A DNA stretch of 5,582 bases from Arcobacter sp. UBA7394 (GTDB lineage Bacteria > Campylobacterota > Campylobacteria > Campylobacterales > Arcobacteraceae). The stretch is taken from contig DKNG01000091.1 in assembly GCA_002470185.1 (NCBI GenBank), positions 1,404-6,985 on the forward strand. The letters are read 5' to 3'. Each line of letters starts with the position of its first letter. Positions within the stretch are counted from its first letter, which is position 1. This document shows, one piece after another, positions 1 to 5,525 of the stretch. The notes beneath the pieces are model-generated. The model searched no databases. It was not told the DNA's origin and saw only the letters and a program-made list of their open reading frames with translations. A program made the position numbers and the translations under genes.

Positions 1-492
1 CCGGGATATAATTCTGATTTAATGAGTTATTTATTTGGCTCAATCTTAGCAGTAGATAATACAGATATCATGTTTATGTTAATTTTACTTACTTTTATAG
101 TTTTAGTTTTAGTATTTTTCTATAGAGATATTTTAGCAGTTTCTTATGATAGTGAATATGCAAACTTACGAGGTATTTATACAAGATTTTTTTATACACT
201 AATACTTATTTTATCAGCTTTATGTATAGTAATTGCTATAAAAATCGTAGGTCTTATTTTGGTAATTGCACTACTTACTATACCTATTTATATCTCACAA
301 AGATTTTGTAATACCCTATTTTCAATGATGATAATATCTTCTTTTTTATCTATGTTGTTTACAATCTTTGGTCTTGTTTTATCTTATAATTTTGATTTAA
401 GTTCTGGACCATCAATTATTTTAGCTAGTTCTATTTTTATGTTTATAATAATCTGTTTTGATTTTATAAAAAAATCAAAGAAAGTACTATAA
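1..492 (+). CDS. Metal ABC transporter permease, ABC-3 (ZnuB/MntB-like) family, 5'-truncated
   Basis: The reading frame is open from the first base of the window to the TAA at 490-492, so this is the last 163 codons of a longer gene; the ATG at 22 is an internal Met, not the start. Family members are about 260-290 aa, so roughly 100 or more residues are missing. The visible part is strongly hydrophobic, with about four or five membrane segments (counted from the window start: roughly 24-41, 62-98 as one long or two short helices, 105-127, 137-154). Family signatures are visible: a YLFGSILAV stretch just after the window start, the helix reading KIVGLILVIALLTIP, and the SSGPSIIL segment near the end. 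Such proteins form the inner-membrane channel for Zn2+, Mn2+ or Fe2+ uptake, with an ATPase and a periplasmic binding protein presumably encoded upstream. The metal cannot be read from the sequence. The C-terminus is short and lysine-rich, as expected for a cytoplasmic end. Confidence 0.87.
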   Translation, partial: PGYNSDLMSYLFGSILAVDNTDIMFMLILLTFIVLVLVFFYRDILAVSYDSEYANLRGIYTRFFYTLILILSALCIVIAIKIVGLILVIALLTIPIYISQRFCNTLFSMMIISSFLSMLFTIFGLVLSYNFDLSSGPSIILASSIFMFIIICFDFIKKSKKVL

Positions 493-501
493 ATATAATA
501 G

Positions 502-535
502 CTTTCCAATGATTTATATTATAATTATTGGAAAG
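502..535 (+). promoter_or_regulatory. Hairpin overlapping the ribosome binding site of the MmcQ/YjbR gene
   Basis: CTTTCCAAT (502-510) is the exact reverse complement of ATTGGAAAG (527-535). Pairing can extend inward through a G-U pair and three more A-T pairs, giving a 13-bp stem (502-514 with 523-535) and an 8-nt loop. The 3' arm covers the first part of the Shine-Dalgarno sequence GGAAAGGA (530-537) of the gene starting at 543. The hairpin begins 10 nt after the permease stop codon. No T-run follows it, so it does not look like a standard intrinsic terminator. Control of translation initiation, or stabilisation of the 3' end of the permease message, is an inference. Confidence 0.6.
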
Positions 536-542
536 GACTCCT

Positions 543-899
543 ATGGAACTTCAAGAAATAGAAAAATTTCTACTTAGAAAACAAGGCTCGTATATAGATT
601 ATCCCTTTGGTGATGATATTATGACTTTAAAAATACAGAATAAAGTTTTTGCTATTGTTTCAGAAAAAGACAATCCTTTAAGAGTAAATCTAAAATGTGA
701 ACCAAATGATGCTATTGCTTATAGGGAAATTTATGAGAGTGTAATTCCTGGTTACCATATGAATAAAAAACACTGGAATACAATTATCTTAGATGGAAGT
801 ATTCCTAAAAGTGTGGTAGAAGATATGATTAATCAATCATATGAGTTAGTTTTTTCCAAACTAACAAAAAAAGAGAAAGAAAAAATTCTCTCTTCTTAA
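543..899 (+). CDS. MmcQ/YjbR family protein (CyaY-like fold)
   Basis: This 118-aa protein belongs to the MmcQ/YjbR family (PF04237), small single-domain proteins with a CyaY-like alpha/beta fold and no firmly established biochemical role, sometimes called DNA-binding. Residues typical of the family are visible in order: YPFGDD near residues 20-25, the NKVFAIVS strand, RVNLKC, then the hallmark PGYHMNKKHWNTIILDG, and SYELVFSKL near the end. The length is full for the family. I chose the ATG at 543 because GGAAAGGA lies at 530-537, 5 nt upstream. A TTG at 528 would add five residues, but it overlaps this ribosome binding site and is unlikely. The gene starts 50 nt after the metal permease stop, so it could be co-transcribed, although a hairpin lies in between. 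It converges with the methyltransferase gene, leaving an 11-nt gap and no evident terminator. Confidence 0.9.
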   Translation: MELQEIEKFLLRKQGSYIDYPFGDDIMTLKIQNKVFAIVSEKDNPLRVNLKCEPNDAIAYREIYESVIPGYHMNKKHWNTIILDGSIPKSVVEDMINQSYELVFSKLTKKEKEKILSS

Positions 900-910
900 T
901 TTAGATATAT

Positions 911-1507
911 TTATTTTTGAATAAGTACTCTAATAACGCAAGCTTCCCCTTGATGACCTTTACCTTCATCAAGAATTGTTACTTGTTCTTTAATTTCATT
1001 ATCACATAAAGCAAAGTGTTTTTTGAAGTCATCTACAGTATAAAGTAAATCTTCATCTTTTGGACCACCACTAGTATAATTTAATTGTTTCGTTGAAAAG
1101 AACTCTCCAATAAAGTAACCATCTGGGTTTAAAGACTCTTCAATTTTTTCAAATAAATCTTCTCTTTCATTTTTGTACATATGTAAATAAGAAGCTACAA
1201 TTACATCATATTTTTCTTTTACTTCCCATTCATTTAAATCAGCACAAATAGTTTCGATTTTTAAATTTTCTTCTAATGCTCTAAAGTGAAGCTTTGAAAT
1301 ACCGATATCAGAAGCATCAATAGCTGTCACTTCCATACCTCTTTTTGCTAAAAAGATAGCATTTCTTCCTTCGCCCTCACCTAAACAAAGTACCTTTGAT
1401 CCTCTTGGAAAAAGTTTGATTTTTGAAGCTATAAAAGTATTTGGTTTAAGACCATAAAGGTAACCATCTCTTGAAAACTTACTATTCCAAAATTCTTGTT
1501 GACTCAT
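911..1507 (-). CDS. Class I SAM-dependent methyltransferase (TehB-like group)
   Basis: This 198-aa cytoplasmic protein has the full Rossmann methyltransferase core. The N-terminus contains FWNSKFSRDGYLYG, a segment common to small TehB/tellurite-resistance-like methyltransferases. Motif I is VLCLGEGEGRNAIFLA (39-54), forming the SAM-binding glycine loop. It is followed by the acidic strand end at Asp64 (ribose contact), Asp90 in CADL (adenine side) and motif IV YDVIVASY (100-107). The C-terminal half carries TSGGPKDEDLLYT and the final GHQGEACVIRV strand, both typical of this group. The substrate cannot be determined; candidates are small molecules or metalloid oxyanions. The start ATG overlaps the stop codon of the upstream lipoprotein gene by one base (TAATG), and AAAAAGG lies about 7 nt upstream, so the gene is probably translated in coupling with that gene. 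No catalytic residue appears to be missing. Confidence 0.86.
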   Translation of the reverse strand: MSQQEFWNSKFSRDGYLYGLKPNTFIASKIKLFPRGSKVLCLGEGEGRNAIFLAKRGMEVTAIDASDIGISKLHFRALEENLKIETICADLNEWEVKEKYDVIVASYLHMYKNEREDLFEKIEESLNPDGYFIGEFFSTKQLNYTSGGPKDEDLLYTVDDFKKHFALCDNEIKEQVTILDEGKGHQGEACVIRVLIQK

Positions 1508-2205
1508 TATTTAACCTTTTTCTTTGTTTCTTTTTTATATGAACAATCTGTCGTAATTCTATCAATTAGTGTTATATACCAATTGTTATCAATTTTATTT
1601 AAATAGAAAATAATCTCAGGAGTTAAAACAACTTTATATCCCATTTTTTCTATCATTTTTACTTTATGAAAATCTTCTTTTTTATATTTTTCTTTTTCAA
1701 ATGCATTAATTTTTTTCATCATAGAAGATAAGTTTGTATTTGTTTTATCATTTAAGAATAATCCATGTTTTGTCCATCCATAATATGCATCATTTAAAGG
1801 AGAACATCTAAATTCAGTATCTTCTTTGTTGATTTTAAAAATATATTTATTTTTAGAAACCCTTGAAATCAAATGTGAAACTTCTTCTGTTTTATTCTCT
1901 TTTACATTATATATTTGGTTTTGAAATGTAAATACATTTATTGATTTGATTTTATATAAGTTATAAAAACCAAATGTGGGGTGTATATATTTTTTATTGA
2001 TTAATTCAATATCATTATTTTTCATTGCTTTAACAATTTCATCTACTCTTATTGTTAAATCTTCTGAAATCAATTCTCTTTTATATTCAAACTTTTTTTC
2101 TTCTGGTTTTAGTATTTTTCCTAAATCCATATCTTTTACCGAACATCCTGTAATTACAAATGCAAAAAGTGCTGGCAAAACTATTCTAAAAATATTATTA
2201 CTCAT
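1507..2205 (-). CDS. Hypothetical lipoprotein
   Basis: I do not recognise this 232-aa protein. Its N-terminus is a clear type II signal peptide: Arg7, a hydrophobic stretch at about 8-18, and the lipobox ITGC with Cys21 as the expected lipidated residue. The mature protein would be anchored to the inner or outer membrane and face the periplasm. Residues 45-95 have a short helix followed by a segment around HPTFGFYNLY, and the end has WYITLIDR. This loosely resembles NTF2-like/Cys-Trp periplasmic folds, but I do not assign a family. The mature part has two other cysteines (134 and 221) that could form a disulfide. The tail is very lysine-rich. The start is set by the signal peptide; AGAAGG lies 15 nt upstream, farther than usual, so initiation may be weak. 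The gene is first in a two-gene unit with the methyltransferase. Confidence 0.8.
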   Translation of the reverse strand: MSNNIFRIVLPALFAFVITGCSVKDMDLGKILKPEEKKFEYKRELISEDLTIRVDEIVKAMKNNDIELINKKYIHPTFGFYNLYKIKSINVFTFQNQIYNVKENKTEEVSHLISRVSKNKYIFKINKEDTEFRCSPLNDAYYGWTKHGLFLNDKTNTNLSSMMKKINAFEKEKYKKEDFHKVKMIEKMGYKVVLTPEIIFYLNKIDNNWYITLIDRITTDCSYKKETKKKVK

Positions 2206-2327
2206 ATCTATTAAAACATACCTTCTAATTTTTTTGTTAATATACCAAAGTAAATATTAAAAATTATAATTTAATACAATCTTAGATAAAATAATAGCTA
2301 AAAATTAAATCATTAGGAATTTATAAG
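2206..2327. promoter_or_regulatory. Divergent intergenic promoter region between the lipoprotein gene and ilvE
   Basis: This 122-bp, very AT-rich gap must carry the start signals for two divergent units. The 12-bp palindrome AAATTATAATTT (2261-2272) presents a TATAAT hexamer on both strands (plus 2265-2270, minus 2268-2263). Further -10-like hexamers toward ilvE are TACAAT (2275-2280) and TAAAAT (2287-2292). Toward the lipoprotein gene, TATATT reads on the minus strand at 2244-2239. No clear -35 box is seen, which is usual for housekeeping promoters in Campylobacterota. The ilvE ribosome binding site is TAGGAA (2314-2319), 8 nt before its ATG. Which hexamers are used cannot be decided from sequence. 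Confidence 0.45.
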
Positions 2328-3248
2328 ATGACTGAAGCTAAATATATTTGGATGGATGGAGAACTTGTTAACTGGCATGATGCTAAAGTACACGTTCTAT
2401 CTCATACACTTCATTATGGTAATGGTGCTATTGAAGGTACAAAAGCATACAAAACTCATGATGGTAGATGTGCAATTTTTAAATTACAAGAACATACTAA
2501 AAGACTTATAAACTCAGCTAAAATGACATTAATTGATGTTCCATTTACTGAAGATGAATTAAATAAAGCACAAATTGAATTATTACAAAAAAATGAATTA
2601 ACTGAAGGTGCTTATATTAGACCTCTTGTTTACTTAGGTTATGGAGTTATGGGGCTTTACCACAAAGAAGCACCTGTAAAAGTTTCTATTTCTGCATGGG
2701 AATGGGGAGCATACTTAGGAGACGAAGGTATGAAAAAAGGTGTAAGAGTTAAAATTGCATCTATGACTAGAAACTCAAATACTTCAGGTATGGGGAAAGC
2801 AAAAGCAGTTGCTAACTACCTAAACTCTCAAATGGCTAAAGGTGAAGCAGTAGAATGTGGATACGATGAAGCATTATTAAGAGATGACCAAGGTTATATC
2901 GCTGAAGCATCAGGAGCTTGTTTCTTTATTGTAAGAGATGGTGTAATTATCACTCCACCTAATGATAACTCTTTAGAATCAATTACTCAAAAAACTGTAA
3001 TTGAATTAGCTGAAGATTTAGGTTACGAAGTAATCAGAAGAAGACTTACAAGAGAAGAAGTATATATTGCTGATGAAGCATTCTTTACTGGAACTGCTGT
3101 TGAAGTAACTCCTATTAGAGATATCGATGCAAGAATTATTGGTGCAGGTGAGCGAGGACCAATTACAGAGGCTTTACAAACTGCATACTTCGATGTAGTA
3201 GCTGGTAAAAACGAAAAGTATTTAAAAGACTTAACATATATTAACTAA
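2328..3248 (+). CDS. ilvE: Branched-chain amino acid aminotransferase
   Basis: This 306-aa, class IV PLP-dependent enzyme transfers the amino group between glutamate and the 2-keto acids of leucine, isoleucine and valine, the last step of their synthesis, in the cytoplasm. The protein follows the E. coli IlvE pattern closely: YIWMDGELVNWHDAKVHVLS at the N-terminus, HYGNGAIEG (29-37), AYIRPLVYLGYGVMG, AWEWGAYLG, then AKAVANY, where Lys159 is the Schiff-base lysine for PLP. Glu193 in AEASGACFF matches the PLP pyridine-nitrogen ligand, and FFTGTAVEVTPIR (252-264) is the phosphate/substrate loop. The length matches the family (about 300-310 aa). The ATG at 2328 has TAGGAA 8 nt upstream, and homology begins at residue 5, so the start is well supported. 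It is the first gene of the plus-strand cluster; the next gene begins 8 nt after its stop. Confidence 0.95.
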   Translation: MTEAKYIWMDGELVNWHDAKVHVLSHTLHYGNGAIEGTKAYKTHDGRCAIFKLQEHTKRLINSAKMTLIDVPFTEDELNKAQIELLQKNELTEGAYIRPLVYLGYGVMGLYHKEAPVKVSISAWEWGAYLGDEGMKKGVRVKIASMTRNSNTSGMGKAKAVANYLNSQMAKGEAVECGYDEALLRDDQGYIAEASGACFFIVRDGVIITPPNDNSLESITQKTVIELAEDLGYEVIRRRLTREEVYIADEAFFTGTAVEVTPIRDIDARIIGAGERGPITEALQTAYFDVVAGKNEKYLKDLTYIN

Positions 3249-3256
3249 GGACAAAT

Positions 3257-4348
3257 ATGCCAATAGATAACGATTATTTCAAGAATAGACAAAACAATAA
3301 CGGTGGTGGTTCTAACAACAATAACAATAATGGAGGTGGAGGAAACTATCAACCACCTTTTGAGCCACCTGAATTTTTCAAAAGTTTAGGTAAAAAAGCT
3401 GGATTTATTTACGTAATCATTGCAGTAGTTGCATTATTATTCGTATTTAAACCATTTATTATCGTAGAATCAGGACAAGTAGGTATTAAAAGTACTACTG
3501 GTAAATATGAAGAAGAACCATTAAGACCAGGTTTCCACTTATATATTCCAGGATTCCAAAAAGTAGTTTTAGTTGATACTAAAGTAAGATTAATGAACTA
3601 TGCTAATATTGAAACAAGTGGTGGATTTGATCAAAGTATTAGAAGTAACCCTGCAATTTCTATCTTAGATGCTAGAGGTTTACCTGTTTCTATTGAATTA
3701 ACTGTTCAATATAGATTAACAGCGCAAGGTGCTCCAACTACTATTGCTAACTGGGGATTCTCTTGGGAAGATAAAATTATTAACCCAGTTGTAAGAGATA
3801 TTGTAAGAAATGTTGTTGGTAACTATACAGCAGAAGAACTTCCTACAAAAAGAAATGAAATTGCTGTTAAAATTCAAGAAGGTATCCAAAAAGATGTTGA
3901 TTCTCTTGAAGGACAACCAGTACTTTTACAATCAGTTCAGTTAAGAGAGATTGTATTACCTCAAAAGATCAAAGATCAAATTGAGAGAGTTCAAATTGCT
4001 AACCAAGAATCTGAGAGAGTTAGATATGAAGTTTTAAGAACTAAACAAGAAGCTGAAAAAAGAGCTGCTAAAGCGACTGGTGATGCTGAAGCAAACAGAA
4101 TTGAAGCACAAGGTAGAGCGGATGCAGTTGCAATTGAAGCAAAAGCACAAGCAACAGCAAATAAAGCTATTGCACAATCTTTAACTCCTAACCTTTTAAA
4201 AATGCAACAAATTGCAGTTCAAGGTAAATTCAATGAAGCACTTAGAACAAACAAAGATGCTAAAATCTTCTTAACTCCTGGTGGTTCAACTCCAAATATT
4301 TGGGTTGATACTAAAAGTAAATCAAGAGATGCGGCAATTAGCCAATAA
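3257..4348 (+). CDS. SPFH/prohibitin-family membrane protein with Asn/Gly-rich N-terminal tail
   Basis: This 363-aa protein has an Asn/Gly-rich tail (about residues 13-30), a proline-rich stretch (33-38), one membrane helix (about 49-68), an SPFH/band 7 domain (about 68-240) and an Ala/Glu/Lys/Arg-rich coiled coil (about 240-308). It ends in a region with LTPGGSTPNIWV. Prohibitin-type marks include VESGQVGIK, PLRPGFHLYIPGF, the strand LPVSIELTVQYRL, and LLQSVQLREIVLPQKIKDQIE. Such proteins form large membrane ring assemblies that organise the membrane and modulate proteases such as FtsH. By analogy the tail is cytoplasmic and the SPFH domain periplasmic, as in HflK; this topology is inferred. 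The start ATG has AAGGA overlapping the ilvE stop codon, 5 nt upstream, so translation is likely coupled to ilvE. I recall, without checking, that Campylobacter jejuni also has an SPFH gene (Cj0268c) next to ilvE. It is not called hflK because no hflC partner is adjacent and the domain looks more prohibitin-like. Confidence 0.9.
   Translation: MPIDNDYFKNRQNNNGGGSNNNNNNGGGGNYQPPFEPPEFFKSLGKKAGFIYVIIAVVALLFVFKPFIIVESGQVGIKSTTGKYEEEPLRPGFHLYIPGFQKVVLVDTKVRLMNYANIETSGGFDQSIRSNPAISILDARGLPVSIELTVQYRLTAQGAPTTIANWGFSWEDKIINPVVRDIVRNVVGNYTAEELPTKRNEIAVKIQEGIQKDVDSLEGQPVLLQSVQLREIVLPQKIKDQIERVQIANQESERVRYEVLRTKQEAEKRAAKATGDAEANRIEAQGRADAVAIEAKAQATANKAIAQSLTPNLLKMQQIAVQGKFNEALRTNKDAKIFLTPGGSTPNIWVDTKSKSRDAAISQ
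3293..3346 (+). repeat. Low-complexity AAY/GGN codon tract
   Basis: Residues 13-30 of the SPFH protein are Asn, Gly and one Ser only, encoded by runs of AAC/AAT and GGT/GGA codons. Codon choice varies within each run, so it is not a perfect microsatellite and large length changes by slippage are less likely than for a pure repeat. Similar N/G-rich tails are known in HflK proteins. Confidence 0.75.
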
Positions 4349-4351
4349 GCT

Positions 4352-4379
4352 AAAATAGAGTAGGAAACTACTCTATTTT
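4352..4379 (+). terminator. Terminator-like hairpin with GAAA tetraloop between the SPFH and 139-aa genes
   Basis: AAAATAGAGTAG (4352-4363) pairs perfectly with CTACTCTATTTT (4368-4379), giving a 12-bp stem closed by the stable tetraloop GAAA. It starts 3 nt after the SPFH stop codon. The only T-run is the four Ts that end the stem, followed by CCACTCCC, so termination may be partial. It could lower expression of the 139-aa gene and hisIE relative to ilvE and the SPFH gene, or mark the 3' end of the first two genes. Confidence 0.7.
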
Positions 4380-4387
4380 CCACTCCC

Positions 4388-4807
4388 ATGAAAAAAAATA
4401 TACTCCTAATAATTATCCTTCTAATAGCAAGTGTTGCTTTATTTTTTTATTTACAAAAAAATACTTTAAATGAAGAAAAAAATAAACCAATCGAAAAAAC
4501 TAGCCCTACTAAAGTTGTTCCAGAAAAAAAAGCTCCTTTAAAAAAAGAGATTAAAGAAGCAAAACCTGTAGAAACTAAAAAAGTAGAAAAGATCAAAAAA
4601 GTTGAAGAAATAAAACTCAATTTAGACCCAGAATTAACAATTGATAAAACACAAAGATATAAAGAAGAAAAGTATCAACAACCTTTATCAATTCAAGAAG
4701 CTAAGCAAGCAAAAGAGAAAGACTTAGATATTAGTTTTGGTGTTGATGTTGATAAAAAAGAGAAACAACTTGATGGATTTAGTTTAGGTGTTGAAAAAAA
4801 ATTTTAA
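4388..4807 (+). CDS. Hypothetical single-pass membrane protein, Lys/Glu-rich
   Basis: I do not recognise this 139-aa protein. Residues 4-22 are a strongly hydrophobic helix after MKKN, most likely an uncleaved N-terminal anchor with the rest in the periplasm. Residues 24-75 are a charged linker rich in Lys, Glu, Pro and Val, similar in composition to TonB-type spacer regions but without a recognisable TonB domain. Residues 78-110 are mixed and polar. The end carries two similar short elements, ISFGVDVDKK (115-124) and FSLGVEKK (131-138). The ATG at 4388 is the only sensible start: an in-frame TAG lies at 4361-4363, and later starts would lose the membrane helix. No Shine-Dalgarno sequence precedes it; the upstream bases are pyrimidine-rich. 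The gene lies 39 nt after the SPFH gene and 9 nt before hisIE, so a role with the SPFH protein is possible but unproven. Confidence 0.78.
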   Translation: MKKNILLIIILLIASVALFFYLQKNTLNEEKNKPIEKTSPTKVVPEKKAPLKKEIKEAKPVETKKVEKIKKVEEIKLNLDPELTIDKTQRYKEEKYQQPLSIQEAKQAKEKDLDISFGVDVDKKEKQLDGFSLGVEKKF

Positions 4808-4816
4808 GGGTTACAC

Positions 4817-5500
4817 ATGGAAATATTAAACAAAATTGACTGGCAAAAAATGGATGGATTAATCCCTGTAGTTACACAAGAAGCAACAACAGGTGACGTA
4901 CTAATGCTTGCATATATGGACAAAGAAGCAGTTGAGCTTACAATGGATACAAATATTGCTCATTACTTTTCAAGATCTAAACAAAGAATTTGGAAGAAAG
5001 GTGAAAGCTCTGGTCATATTCAAGAAGTAGAAGATATCTTACTTGATTGTGATAATGACACTATTTTATTAAAAGTAAAACAAACTGGTGTTGCTTGTCA
5101 TACTGGAAGAAAATCTTGTTTCTTTACATCAATGAAAACAAATGAAGAAGTAACAAAAGTTGAAATTGATACTACTGCTGCTTATGGAGTAATTGATACT
5201 TTATACCATGTAATTCAAGAAAAGAAAAATGATGACCCAAAAGCATCATATACTGCAAAACTTTTACAAGGTAAAGAAAACTCTATGCTTAAAAAGATTG
5301 TTGAAGAAGCTGGAGAGTTTACATTTGCAATTAAAGATAATGATGAAGAAGAGATTGTTTATGAAGCAGCTGATATTATTTATCATATGTTAGTAGCAAT
5401 GGCTTCAAAAAATGTAAGCCCAGATAGAGTAAAACAAGAAATAGCTAGAAGATTTGGAATGTCTGGAATCGAAGAAAAAAACTCAAGAGTTGAATCATAA
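4817..5500 (+). CDS. hisIE: Bifunctional phosphoribosyl-AMP cyclohydrolase / phosphoribosyl-ATP pyrophosphatase
   Basis: This 227-aa cytoplasmic enzyme carries out steps two and three of histidine synthesis: HisE removes pyrophosphate from phosphoribosyl-ATP, and HisI then opens the adenine ring of phosphoribosyl-AMP. The HisI domain (about 1-106) shows VLMLAYMDKEA, YFSRSKQRIWKKGESSGH, the metal site DCDND (Asp77, Cys78, Asp79, Asp81) and GVACHTGRKSCFF with Cys94 and Cys101. Cys78, Cys94 and Cys101 fit the zinc ligands, and the aspartates the Mg2+ site. The HisE domain (about 123-217) is an all-alpha, MazG-like fold with KKIVEEAGE (Glu163, Glu164, Glu167) and YEAADIIYH (Glu183, Asp186), the Mg2+-binding acidic residues. 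Both active sites look intact and the length is normal for HisIE. AAGGG (4806-4810), overlapping the stop codon of the preceding gene, is 6 nt before the ATG. The rest of the his genes are not in the window. Confidence 0.95.
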   Translation: MEILNKIDWQKMDGLIPVVTQEATTGDVLMLAYMDKEAVELTMDTNIAHYFSRSKQRIWKKGESSGHIQEVEDILLDCDNDTILLKVKQTGVACHTGRKSCFFTSMKTNEEVTKVEIDTTAAYGVIDTLYHVIQEKKNDDPKASYTAKLLQGKENSMLKKIVEEAGEFTFAIKDNDEEEIVYEAADIIYHMLVAMASKNVSPDRVKQEIARRFGMSGIEEKNSRVES

Positions 5501-5525
5501 AAAATAGGAGATTCTCCTATTTTTT
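5499..5525. terminator. Bidirectional intrinsic terminator after hisIE
   Basis: The sequence from 5499 to 5510 (AAAAAATAGGAG) pairs perfectly with 5514-5525 (CTCCTATTTTTT), a 12-bp stem with a 3-nt loop (ATT). The six Ts at 5520-5525 serve the plus strand, and the six As at 5499-5504 give a T-run for minus-strand transcripts, so it can act in both directions. The last two bases of the hisIE stop codon are in the stem. The TAG stop of the probable minus-strand gene is also inside it (5519-5517). Confidence 0.88.

Noticed and set aside
22..24. ATG at 22 as the start of the metal permease
   Set aside because: The frame stays open to the first base, the residues before it (GYNSDL) fit the family, and the protein would lack its N-terminal helices.
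528..542. TTG start adding five residues to the MmcQ/YjbR protein
   Set aside because: The added codons overlap the Shine-Dalgarno sequence GGAAAGGA, which is ideally spaced for the ATG at 543, and the family homology does not need them.
845..865. Hairpin GTTAGTTT / AAACTAAC near the end of the MmcQ/YjbR gene as a terminator
   Set aside because: It lies inside the coding region and is followed by As, not Ts, on the plus strand; on the minus strand no T-run follows either. The convergent junction at 900-910 has no clear terminator.
1976..2260. Plus-strand open frame of 94 codons
   Set aside because: It lies antisense to the lipoprotein gene, which has a convincing signal peptide and lipobox. 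The plus-strand product is a low-complexity Ile/Leu/Ser-rich shadow with no recognisable family.
3716..3916. Minus-strand open frame of 66 codons
   Set aside because: It lies fully inside the SPFH domain coding region, antisense, and its Asn/Phe/Ser-rich product is typical of a shadow frame.
4391..4801. Runs of 7-8 As in the 139-aa gene (for example 4391-4398, 4524-4531 and 4794-4801) as phase-variation tracts
   Set aside because: They encode Lys-rich sequence in a very AT-rich genome and are short for slippage-driven switching; the frame is intact. Read-level variation would be needed to support it.
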